A DNA stretch of 64,000 nt, taken from assembly GCA_025144025.1 (NCBI GenBank), contig JALXWS010000001.1, positions 216,500-280,499 of the forward strand, in the 5' to 3' direction. The notes under the pieces are model-generated. The model had not been told where the DNA came from. It saw nothing but the letters and a program-made list of their open reading frames with translations, and did not search any database. Position 1 is the stretch's first letter. Each line of letters opens with the position of its first letter. Of this stretch, positions 56,867 to 64,000 are shown one piece after another. Source of the DNA: Corynebacterium sp. p3-SID1241 (GTDB lineage: Bacteria; Actinomycetota; Actinomycetes; Mycobacteriales; Mycobacteriaceae). A program made the translations under genes and the position numbers.

Positions 56867-58996
56867 TTAGTTAGCAGCGCCGGTGCGCTCTTCAATGATC
56901 TCCTGCGCCACGGAGGAAGGAACCTCAGCGTAGGAATCGAAGACCATGGTGAAGTTTGCGCGGCCTGCGGTGGAAGAACGCAGGTCACCGATGTAACCGA
57001 ACATCTCGGACAGCGGCACCTTAGCCTTAACAACCTTCGCACCGGAGCGGTCTTCCATAGCGAAGACCTGGCCACGGCGGGAGGAGATGTCACCGTTCAC
57101 GGTACCCATGTACTCCTCAGGGGTGACAACCTCAACGGCCATCATCGGCTCCAGCAGAACCGGCTTAGCCTTGGCCATAGCTTCCTTGAATACCTGGGAG
57201 CCGGCCAGCTTGAAGGCCATCTCGGAGGAGTCGACGTCGTGGTACTGACCGTCTTCCAGGGTGGCCTTAATATTGACCATCGGGAAGCCTGCCAGGTAGC
57301 CGTACTGCATGGCGTCCTGGATACCCGCGTCAACGGAAGGAATGTATTCCTTCGGCACGCGGCCACCGGTAACGGCATTCTCGAAGACGTAGGTTGCGGA
57401 CTCTCCCTCTTCCAGGGTCTCCGGGTCCGGGTTGTACGGCTCGATGGTGCAGATAACCTTTGCGAACTGGCCGGAACCACCGGTCTGCTTCTTGTGGGTG
57501 TATTCCATGGACTCAACCTTCTTGCGGATGGTCTCACGGTAGGCAACCTGTGGGTTACCGATGTTTGCCTCGACCTTGAACTCGCGCTTCATGCGGTCAA
57601 CCAGCACGTCAAGGTGGAGCTCGCCCATGCCGCCGATAACGGTCTGGCCGGTCTCTTCATCCAGCTCAACGGTGAAGGTCGGGTCCTCACCGGCAAGCTT
57701 CTGAATGGCGTTACCCAGCTTCTCCTGGTCAGCCTTGGTCTTCGGCTCGATGGACACCTTGATAACCGGATCCGGGAAGTCCATAGACTCGAGGATGATC
57801 TGGTCATCCTTGTCACACAGGGTGTCACCGGTGGTGGTCTCCTTCAGGCCAACAACTGCGTAGATGTTGCCGGCATCTGCCTGGTCAACAGGATTCTCCT
57901 TGTTGGCGTGCATTTGGAAGAGCTTACCAATGCGCTCCTTCTTACCCTTGGTGGAGTTCATAACCTCGGTACCCGGGGTTACCTGGCCGGAGTACACGCG
58001 GATGAAGTTCAGCTGGCCGAAGAACGGGTGAGCTGCAATCTTGAAGGACAGTGCGGAGAAGGAAGACTCCACGGAAGGCTTACGGGTAAGCTGGTTATCC
58101 TCATTGCCCACCTCGTGGCCGATAACCTCGCCGACGTCCAGCGGGTTAGGCAGGAAGTCAACAACAGCGTCCAGCAGTGGCTGCACACCCTTGTTGCGGT
58201 ATGCGGTACCGCAGTAAACCGGGTAAACCTCAGAGTTGATGGTTAGCTTACGGATGCCGGCCTTGAGCTCATCAATGGTGAGCTCTTCGCCGCCGAAGTA
58301 CTTTTCCATGAGCTCTTCATCGGACTCAGCAACTGTCTCAACCAGCTTCTCGCGGTACTCCGCAGCCTTCTCCTTGAGGTCCTCAGGGATATCTTCTACA
58401 ACAGGCTCTGCGCCGGTCTCGACCTTGCCGCGCCAGGTCAGTGCCTGCATGTTCAGCAGATCAACGATGCCGTCGAAGTCATCTTCAGCACCAATAGGCA
58501 GCTGCATTACCAGCGGCTTAGCGCCCAGGCGGTCCTCAATGGTGGATACAGTGTAGTAGAAGTCTGCGCCCAGCTTGTCCATCTTGTTGACGAAGCAGAT
58601 ACGCGGAACGTCGTACTTAGCAGCCTGACGCCACACCTGCTCGGACTGCGGCTCAACGCCTTCCTTACCGTCGAAGACTGCAACGGCACCATCGAGAACA
58701 CGGAGGGAACGCTCAACCTCAACGGTGAAGTCAACGTGACCCGGGGTGTCAATGATGTTGATCTGGTTATTGTTCCAGAAGCAGGTCACGGCAGCGGAGG
58801 TAATGGTGATGCCGCGTTCCTTCTCCTGTGCCATCCAGTCAGTAGTGGAAGCACCGTCGTGGGTCTCGCCCACCTTACGGTTGATACCGGTGTAGAAGAG
58901 AATACGCTCGGTGGTCGTCGTCTTACCAGCATCGATGTGGGCCATGATGCCGATGTTGCGGACCTTGTTCAGATCCTTAAGCACTTCTTGTGCCAC
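56867..58996 (-). CDS. fusA: Elongation factor G
   Basis: 709 residues from GTG 58996. G-domain [51 protein letters not shown]; domain [22 protein letters not shown]. Moves the tRNA-mRNA complex by GTP hydrolysis. Separated from rpsG by 323 bp, which hold no gene and no clear promoter. Confidence 0.98.
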   Translation of the reverse strand: MAQEVLKDLNKVRNIGIMAHIDAGKTTTTERILFYTGINRKVGETHDGASTTDWMAQEKERGITITSAAVTCFWNNNQINIIDTPGHVDFTVEVERSLRVLDGAVAVFDGKEGVEPQSEQVWRQAAKYDVPRICFVNKMDKLGADFYYTVSTIEDRLGAKPLVMQLPIGAEDDFDGIVDLLNMQALTWRGKVETGAEPVVEDIPEDLKEKAAEYREKLVETVAESDEELMEKYFGGEELTIDELKAGIRKLTINSEVYPVYCGTAYRNKGVQPLLDAVVDFLPNPLDVGEVIGHEVGNEDNQLTRKPSVESSFSALSFKIAAHPFFGQLNFIRVYSGQVTPGTEVMNSTKGKKERIGKLFQMHANKENPVDQADAGNIYAVVGLKETTTGDTLCDKDDQIILESMDFPDPVIKVSIEPKTKADQEKLGNAIQKLAGEDPTFTVELDEETGQTVIGGMGELHLDVLVDRMKREFKVEANIGNPQVAYRETIRKKVESMEYTHKKQTGGSGQFAKVICTIEPYNPDPETLEEGESATYVFENAVTGGRVPKEYIPSVDAGIQDAMQYGYLAGFPMVNIKATLEDGQYHDVDSSEMAFKLAGSQVFKEAMAKAKPVLLEPMMAVEVVTPEEYMGTVNGDISSRRGQVFAMEDRSGAKVVKAKVPLSEMFGYIGDLRSSTAGRANFTMVFDSYAEVPSSVAQEIIEERTGAAN

Positions 58997-59319
58997 GTTT
59001 ATACCCCAACTTAATAGTCGTCGACGCCGTGACCAGGTTTCTGGCTATGACGCCTGCATGGATAAGGTCATGTATATTTTTGCCACTATTTGGCCGTCCT
59101 CGGAGCATCCTGCCCCTAGACTTCCATCGCTTCAGTGTACTGGACAGTCCACGATGTCGCTGGACTGGGCGGGCATACCGCTCAGAATTCACACCCATTA
59201 GGGCAAAAAATAACCCAAGCAAGAGATATGGAGTTTTGTGTTGCCGCGGCAGCATTTCTGCCGACGGCCAGCGCGAAACTTGTTTCTCGTTGCTTGGGCC
59301 ATTGGTGTGGGTGCTGAAA
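58997..59319. other. rpsG-fusA intergenic region
   Basis: 323 bp. An own fusA promoter is expected but no convincing -35/-10 pair stands out. No structural RNA or small gene seen. Confidence 0.3.
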
Positions 59320-59787
59320 TTACCAGCGGTAGTGGGCGAAGGCGCGGTTGGCCTCTGCCATCTTGTGAGTATCCTCACGACGCTTTACGGAAGCGCCGAG
59401 GCCGTTGGAGGCATCCAGGATCTCGTTTGCGAGACGCTCGATCATGGAGTTCTCACGGCGCTGACGGGTGAAGGTCACCATCCAGCGCAGTGCCAGGGTG
59501 TTAGCACGGTCAGGGCGAACCTCAACCGGCACCTGGTAGGTAGCGCCACCGACGCGGCGGGAGCGAACCTCGAGGTCTGGGCGAATATTGCCCAGTGCCT
59601 TTTCCAGGGTGCCAACCGGATCGGTACCGGTCTTTTCACGGCAAGCCTCGAGAGCGCCGTAGACGATGCGTTCTGCGGTGGACTTCTTGCCGTCCTGGAG
59701 GATCTTGTTGACGAGCATGGTTACCTGCTCGGAGTTGTATACTGGGTCCTTGACTACAGGACGCTTCGGAGCAGCATTCTTACGCAT
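59320..59787 (-). CDS. rpsG: 30S ribosomal protein S7
   Basis: 155 residues: [60 protein letters not shown]. Initiates assembly of the head of the 30S subunit. Six nt after rpsL. Confidence 0.98.
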   Translation of the reverse strand: MRKNAAPKRPVVKDPVYNSEQVTMLVNKILQDGKKSTAERIVYGALEACREKTGTDPVGTLEKALGNIRPDLEVRSRRVGGATYQVPVEVRPDRANTLALRWMVTFTRQRRENSMIERLANEILDASNGLGASVKRREDTHKMAEANRAFAHYRW

Positions 59788-59793
59788 TGTTTA

Positions 59794-60165
59794 TTACTGT
59801 CCCTTCTTTGCGCCGTAACGGGAACGTGCCTGCTTACGGTCCTTGACACCCTGTGTATCCAGAGCGCCGCGGACGATCTTGTAACGAACACCTGGAAGGT
59901 CCTTCACACGGCCGCCGCGAACGAGGACCATGGAGTGCTCCTGCAGGTTGTGGCCCTCACCCGGAATGTAGGCGGAAACCTCAATACCGGTGGTCAGGCG
60001 AACACGAGCAACCTTACGCAGTGCGGAGTTCGGCTTCTTAGGAGTGGTGGTGTACACGCGGGTGCATACACCGCGACGCTGCGGGGAACCCTTCAGCGCA
60101 GCAGTAGACACCTCAGAACGCTTGCTGTGGCGGCCCTTACGGACCAGCTGCTGAATTGTTGGCAT
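59794..60165 (-). CDS. rpsL: 30S ribosomal protein S12
   Basis: 123 residues: [20 protein letters not shown]. The streptomycin-relevant lysines are wild type: [12 protein letters not shown] and [13 protein letters not shown]. Needed for decoding fidelity. First gene of the str block. Confidence 0.98.
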   Translation of the reverse strand: MPTIQQLVRKGRHSKRSEVSTAALKGSPQRRGVCTRVYTTTPKKPNSALRKVARVRLTTGIEVSAYIPGEGHNLQEHSMVLVRGGRVKDLPGVRYKIVRGALDTQGVKDRKQARSRYGAKKGQ

Positions 60166-60343
60166 TTAACAGTCTTTCTGTCGAATCGCACCGAAACCAA
60201 AAGAAAGGAACCAAACATGCAAAAATGGGCGCTCTTTCCCGGGGCGCTGCCGCATGTCCAGAACTCTTTCCAAGGCCGGTGCCTTGTAAAGGATCAGACT
60301 CTTCACCGCGCGCCAAGATGGCACGCATAGTGAACTGACGTTT

Positions 60344-60373
60344 AGAGTAGCAAACCGATCGCGCTTGATACAA
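60344..60373 (-). promoter_or_regulatory. Promoter of rpsL-rpsG
   Basis: Minus strand: TTGTAT (60368-60373), 18 nt, TACTCT (60344-60349) with an extended TGC before the -10. Leader of about 170 nt to the rpsL start. Confidence 0.5.
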
Positions 60374-60397
60374 AACGCAACCGGCTCCTTCCTCCTG

Positions 60398-60949
60398 CTA
60401 GGACCATTCCCATACTAAATCCGCCTCAGCAGCCTTGGTAGCAAAGTAGTCCTTTTCCTGTGCTTCCCAGGTTTCAAACCACTGCTCATAGTCGGGCTCG
60501 CGGGCGATGGCGCGTTCGCGGCGCTGGTCACGGGGGCCGTCGATAAGCACGCTAATTACCGCCCCCCTCTCCTTTGCTGCTGCGATATTGGCCGGGGTTA
60601 CCGAGCCCACGCCTTCGACAATAAGGTCATCGCGGACGTCCAGACTAGCCCAGTCTCCAGGGGCGTCTGCCTCCCAATCCCAGCGCCAATAGCCGGGGTT
60701 CATGGTGCGCAGGACCTGTTCATGCACCATTTCTGAGCCCTTCTCCAGCCCATGCCAGCCCGGGTAGAACTCATCGAGGTGTACTACCCGCCAGTCGGTG
60801 CGCTCTGCCAGTGCCGCAGAGGTCCAGGTCTTGCCTGCACCGGAAGGTCCATCAATGAGCACGGTCACGGGCTTAAATGCCCGCTTGCGCGATGCTGCCA
60901 GCTTGATGACGTCCTCTAAGAGGCGTTCTTGCTCGCTATCAAAATCCAT
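60398..60949 (-). CDS. Uridine-kinase-like P-loop protein
   Basis: 183 residues. Walker A IDGPSGAGKTWTSAAL (~35-44), then VVHLDEFYPGWHGLEKGS (the base-binding DxFY pattern of uridine kinases), DLIVEGVGSVTPANI and a LID-like REPDYEQWFETWEAQEKDYF. Probably phosphorylates a nucleoside or a small alcohol; the substrate is unknown. Starts 27 nt after the ykoC stop on the same strand, so it may be part of the TPP-controlled operon. Confidence 0.75.
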   Translation of the reverse strand: MDFDSEQERLLEDVIKLAASRKRAFKPVTVLIDGPSGAGKTWTSAALAERTDWRVVHLDEFYPGWHGLEKGSEMVHEQVLRTMNPGYWRWDWEADAPGDWASLDVRDDLIVEGVGSVTPANIAAAKERGAVISVLIDGPRDQRRERAIAREPDYEQWFETWEAQEKDYFATKAAEADLVWEWS

Positions 60950-60976
60950 AATGTGTGCATCACTGCTTTCGCGGTT

Positions 60977-61747
60977 TTATAGGCCGAAGAATCTCCAGGC
61001 CCCAGTCCCTACCGAAACTACCACCGGTAGGAATGCTAGGAGGAGACCTAGAGCCATTATCCACATGTCACGAGCATGCAGCCGCGATTCGCGTGCCCAG
61101 GTGCGCTGCCCACCGCCGGGTGGAGTGCGGCCAAATCCTCGAGCCTCCATGGCCGTCGCCAGCTTGCCACCGCGGCGCAGCGCAATCACCAAAAGCCCGA
61201 AGGACATGGTCGCAAGATGCTGCAGCTTTCCGACGTCCGTCAGCCCCCTCGCCCTGCGTGCCATGGCCAACGAGTGCCAGTCGGATTGAAAGAGCGTCAT
61301 CATACGCACACCGGCTACAGCACCGATGACAAAGCGCGAGGGCAGCTTCATAATCTGCGAAAGCGCATCCCCCAACTCCGTGGGATCAATATCGCGGGCG
61401 AGAACCACCATGGGAAGAGCCACGGCAAAAACGCGCAGCGTAATGGCGATCGCCAGAGTAAGGGAATTCTCGGTAACCTGCACCAGCCACCAACTGAAAT
61501 ACTCTTTGCCACCTGGCTCGCCGTATAACAGCATGGAAATGCCGGAAATCGGCGCAATAAGAAACAAGAACCACCCGGATTTAAAGAGCCGCACCCACGA
61601 CACTCCGCAGAGCGGGGCGATTGTTAGCGTCAACGCCAGCGACACCGCGGCCGAAACCCAGTCGATGGAGGCCAATAGTGGGGTGACCCAAATGAACATC
61701 AAAAAGATGCGGCTTAATGGATTGGCTCCGCGCAAAAGATTAGGCAC
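60977..61747 (-). CDS. ykoC: ECF transporter transmembrane (T) component, YkoC-like
   Basis: 256 residues from GTG 61747, GGAGG upstream and 8 nt overlap with ykoD. Five or so membrane helices and the two Ala-Arg-Gly coupling motifs of EcfT (AMARRARGL and AMEARGFGRTP). Links the ATPases to the S component YkoE. The frame up to 61828 is in ykoD and not used. Confidence 0.85.
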   Translation of the reverse strand: MPNLLRGANPLSRIFLMFIWVTPLLASIDWVSAAVSLALTLTIAPLCGVSWVRLFKSGWFLFLIAPISGISMLLYGEPGGKEYFSWWLVQVTENSLTLAIAITLRVFAVALPMVVLARDIDPTELGDALSQIMKLPSRFVIGAVAGVRMMTLFQSDWHSLAMARRARGLTDVGKLQHLATMSFGLLVIALRRGGKLATAMEARGFGRTPPGGGQRTWARESRLHARDMWIMALGLLLAFLPVVVSVGTGAWRFFGL

Positions 61748-63167
61748 CGCGCACCTCCACTCGGTGGTCCCCCAGGGCTTGAATAAATAGCGGGTCGTGC
61801 GTAATAGAAGCAATAGTGGTGCCATCATCGGCCAACTGCCGCAACAGGCGCACTAACTCCACAAAGGTCTGCGGATCCTGCCCAAAGGTGGGCTCATCCA
61901 AAAGCAGCACCTCCGGCGCGGTCACCAGCGCAGTCGCCACCGACAAACGGCGCTTCTCCCCACCAGAGAGCGTAAACGGGTTAGCTTCCAGTAAATGCTC
62001 CAGTCGCAGCGATTCCACCAGCTGCGCAATCCTCTCCTCCGGCGGGTCTACCCGCATCACCTTGGGTGCCACGCGCAACTCCTCCGCCACCGTGCGGGCG
62101 ACGAATTGGTGCTCCGGATTTTGAAAGACAAATCCAATGCGGTCCGCCAGCTCCCGCGATTTCCACCGCAGCGGCGGCCCTATGACCCCACGACGAACGA
62201 ACTCGGCGACACCAATCTCGCCCGATTTCGCCGGCAATAACCCGGCCATAGTCATCAGCCACGTGGATTTACCTGCGCCGTTCGGCCCAGTGATGACGGT
62301 CGACGATCCCGCCGGCAGCGAAATCGTGCGCGGCGGCCCATACCGCGTCACTAGGTCCGTACTCCACAGCGCGGCTCGGCGCCCCGCCAGTTCGGCCTCG
62401 CCCAAACGGCGTGCCTGCGGTAATCCTTCAACCTGGCGTCGCTGGGCCACCTCCGCGAAGGGACCATCGGAGACTATGCGCCCGTGGTCCAACTCCACCG
62501 CGCGCTCGAGCACGCCTTTCCATGCCGCGTGCTGGTGTTCTACCACCACTAGCGTCGCACCGGTTTGCTCCACCAACGCGGACACGGCGCGCACCACATC
62601 TCGCGCGCCATCGGGGTCTAAGTTGGCCGTGGGCTCATCCAGCAGCACGACACCCGCGCCCATCGCAATGACACCAGCCAACGCCAGACGCTGTTTTTGG
62701 CCACCAGAAAGCCTCTCGGTAGGGAAATCCAGCGGTACAAAAGGACCCACCAAATCCTTGGCAGCCGCTACCCGACGCCAAATTTCCTCACGCGGGTAGG
62801 CCAGGTTCTCGCAGCCAAAAGCAATATCATCCCCTACACGCGCGGAGATCACCTGCGAGTCTGGGTCCTGGAGCACCAGCCCTACCGGGATGGAGCGCCC
62901 CGGTTCCTCCACCATGCCGGTGGAGTCTTCAAGAAGAATCTCGCCCGTGCGAGTTCCCTCCTCATCGGAACCGAGCACTCCAGCCATCGCGGCCAGCAAA
63001 GTAGACTTACCCGATCCCGAGTCACCACACAGCAGCACCCGCTCGCCTGGCTCAATGACCAAATCTAGATCGGCCAAGGCCGGCTGCTTTCGCCCTGCAT
63101 GGGTCCACCCAAAGCCACGGGCGGTTATCTTGGTGGCGTTTCCCGCCAGCGTCGAAAAATCAGACAC
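61740..63167 (-). CDS. ykoD: ECF transporter ATPase with two ABC domains, YkoD-like
   Basis: 475 residues; two ABC halves in one chain. Half 1: GDSGSGKSTLLAAM, LSGGQKQRLALAGVIAMGAG, VVLLDEPTANLDP. Half 2: GPNGAGKSTWLMTM, LSGGEKRRLSVATALVTAPE, VLLLDEPTFGQDP. The duplicated ATPase is characteristic of YkoD of the YkoEDC thiamine-precursor importer. Confidence 0.9.
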   Translation of the reverse strand: MSDFSTLAGNATKITARGFGWTHAGRKQPALADLDLVIEPGERVLLCGDSGSGKSTLLAAMAGVLGSDEEGTRTGEILLEDSTGMVEEPGRSIPVGLVLQDPDSQVISARVGDDIAFGCENLAYPREEIWRRVAAAKDLVGPFVPLDFPTERLSGGQKQRLALAGVIAMGAGVVLLDEPTANLDPDGARDVVRAVSALVEQTGATLVVVEHQHAAWKGVLERAVELDHGRIVSDGPFAEVAQRRQVEGLPQARRLGEAELAGRRAALWSTDLVTRYGPPRTISLPAGSSTVITGPNGAGKSTWLMTMAGLLPAKSGEIGVAEFVRRGVIGPPLRWKSRELADRIGFVFQNPEHQFVARTVAEELRVAPKVMRVDPPEERIAQLVESLRLEHLLEANPFTLSGGEKRRLSVATALVTAPEVLLLDEPTFGQDPQTFVELVRLLRQLADDGTTIASITHDPLFIQALGDHRVEVRGA

Positions 63168-63181
63168 CGAAACAACACGCC

Positions 63182-63796
63182 CTAAGCGCGCTGTTCACGG
63201 CCTGCGGCAAAGCGATCCAAGGCACCGGTCTTCGCCAACGCCTTGACCACAAAGTAGCCCAACGCACCGGCCAAAATAGCACCAGAGACGCTCAGTGTAG
63301 CCAGGTAAATAATCTTGAACTCAAAGCTTCGCGCTAGGTTGCCGGAGAGAAATAGCTCCAGAACAAATGCACCCCAACCGGCAGCCATGCCGGCCAAGAT
63401 AGAAACCCCCAGACCAAACTTACGGTAGAGGAAAATTGCCAAGATAATCTCCACACCAATGCCTTGTGCGAGGCCGGAGTACAGGGTGCTAATGCCCCAC
63501 TGGGAGCCCAGCACCGCAGAGACGGTTGCGGCGAGAACCTCCACATAGACAGCCGCACCTGGCTTGCGAATAATCAGGCCACCAAGCACACCGCCGATAA
63601 GCCAAATACCCGTAGCAATACCGCCCAGACCCGGTGTTACGGCATCCATGGCCTCAAACCAGGCATAGCCCACCGCATTCCACCCTAGGAACACAAAGCC
63701 ACTGGCCACTCCCAACACGGATGCCACCACAATATCGACCACGCGCCAATTCAGGCTGCGCTTCGGGGCAGCGGACACACGTGTATTAGTAGTCAT
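63182..63796 (-). CDS. ykoE: ECF transporter substrate-binding (S) component, YkoE-like
   Basis: 204 residues from ATG 63796 (GAGGGAGG upstream). Six hydrophobic segments: VDIVVASVLGVASGFVFLGW, GGIATGIWLIGGVLGGLIIR, YVEVLAATVSAVLGSQWG, GVEIILAIFLYRKFGLGV and two more. YkoE binds hydroxymethylpyrimidine/thiamine. The TPP riboswitch just upstream supports this. First gene of the operon. Confidence 0.9.
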   Translation of the reverse strand: MTTNTRVSAAPKRSLNWRVVDIVVASVLGVASGFVFLGWNAVGYAWFEAMDAVTPGLGGIATGIWLIGGVLGGLIIRKPGAAVYVEVLAATVSAVLGSQWGISTLYSGLAQGIGVEIILAIFLYRKFGLGVSILAGMAAGWGAFVLELFLSGNLARSFEFKIIYLATLSVSGAILAGALGYFVVKALAKTGALDRFAAGREQRA

Positions 63797-63799
63797 AAT

Positions 63800-63910
63800 T
63801 TCCTCCCTCTCGCCGGCATTATCCGGATCAGGTTCAACGGTTCGCCACAACATCTGTGGCATCTCAGCCCGACACAGCTGCAAAACAGAGCAGCGCGCAA
63901 GCACCCGTGA
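63800..63910 (-). ncRNA. TPP riboswitch (THI element)
   Basis: Minus strand: GGGTGC at the 5' end (~63900), GGGCTGAGATGCC, then the conserved CCGTTGAACCTGATCC and GGATAATGCCGGCGAGAGGGA, leading straight into the ykoE Shine-Dalgarno. These are the diagnostic THI-box blocks. The Shine-Dalgarno lies right behind the last helix, so TPP probably closes it (translation control). A TAGTAT box for the promoter lies near 63975-63980. Confidence 0.93.
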
Positions 63911-64000
63911 ATTGTGCAATTTTCAATTACTTAGGCCGCACTCCTTTAAAGGTGGCTGACCAAAAGCTGCATTCATACTAGCAAAGTAGTTTAGCGGTGC

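Noticed and set aside
57239-58246. 335-codon plus-strand reading frame
   Set aside because: Antisense to fusA.
58990-60330. 446-codon plus-strand reading frame
   Set aside because: Antisense to rpsG and rpsL; no start signal or family.

Overview
The window is typical of a Corynebacterium chromosome. Evidence: a Corynebacterium-style type VII secretion (T7SS) locus next to rplM-rpsI-glmM, a DtxR-type iron box, and an S10-spc-alpha ribosomal protein cluster cut into blocks by unrelated genes. A two-gene tuberculostearic (10-methylstearic) acid module also fits, since it is shared by mycobacteria and some corynebacteria. The species cannot be fixed from the sequence, but the C. tuberculostearicum / C. 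stationis / C. aurimucosum side of the genus is a reasonable guess. No rRNA, tRNA, CRISPR array or intact insertion sequence was seen.

Layout, left to right. 1-2.3 kb: a truncated FAD-linked 2-hydroxyacid dehydrogenase and a dienelactone-hydrolase-like protein without the nucleophile serine. 2.3-4.7 kb: a three-gene, translationally coupled operon for a cysteine- and proline-rich 578-residue protein and two small partners; I do not recognise it, and its promoter region repeats that of the esx genes. 4.8-7.3 kb: glmM, rpsI, rplM. 7.7-17.4 kb: the T7SS locus (esxA-like, esxB-like, an Rv3446c-like protein, eccC, then divergent eccD-mycP, and eccB); no eccE was seen. 17.5-22 kb: truA and the alpha operon (infA, rpsM, rpsK, rpsD, rpoA, rplQ). 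22.3-25.9 kb: an L,D-transpeptidase, map, adk, secY. 26.3-29.1 kb: tmsB-tmsA, followed by a frameshifted secreted-protein pseudogene. 29.9-32.6 kb: rpsH-rplF-rplR-rpsE-rpmD-rplO. 32.9-35.8 kb: an fdhD pair, a formate/nitrite channel and a sortase. 35.9-37.2 kb: rplN-rplX-rplE. 37.7-45.4 kb: a secreted protein with a sortase-like tail, a remnant of a PTS sugar permease, a fructokinase with a small membrane protein, and an iron-siderophore ABC importer with a divergent siderophore-interacting reductase. 45.4-50.6 kb: the S10 operon (rpsJ to rpsQ). 51.3-54.4 kb: a six-gene Asp23/AmaP envelope cluster. 54.4-60.2 kb: an unknown gene, tuf, fusA, rpsG, rpsL. 60.4-63.9 kb: a P-loop kinase and a ykoEDC-type thiamine-precursor importer behind a TPP riboswitch.

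How the parts work together. Most of the window is translation machinery read on the minus strand. Its blocks start at promoters that share a TTTGRAAAA-containing -35 region (rpsJ, tuf, infA, rpsH), which suggests common growth control. The interrupting islands are mostly cell-envelope, iron, formate and sugar functions. The T7SS genes and the unknown Cys/Pro-rich operon share an ECF-sigma-like promoter (GGGAAC-N16-CAGTCC). The Cys/Pro-rich operon is therefore the best candidate here for an undescribed, T7SS-linked surface system.
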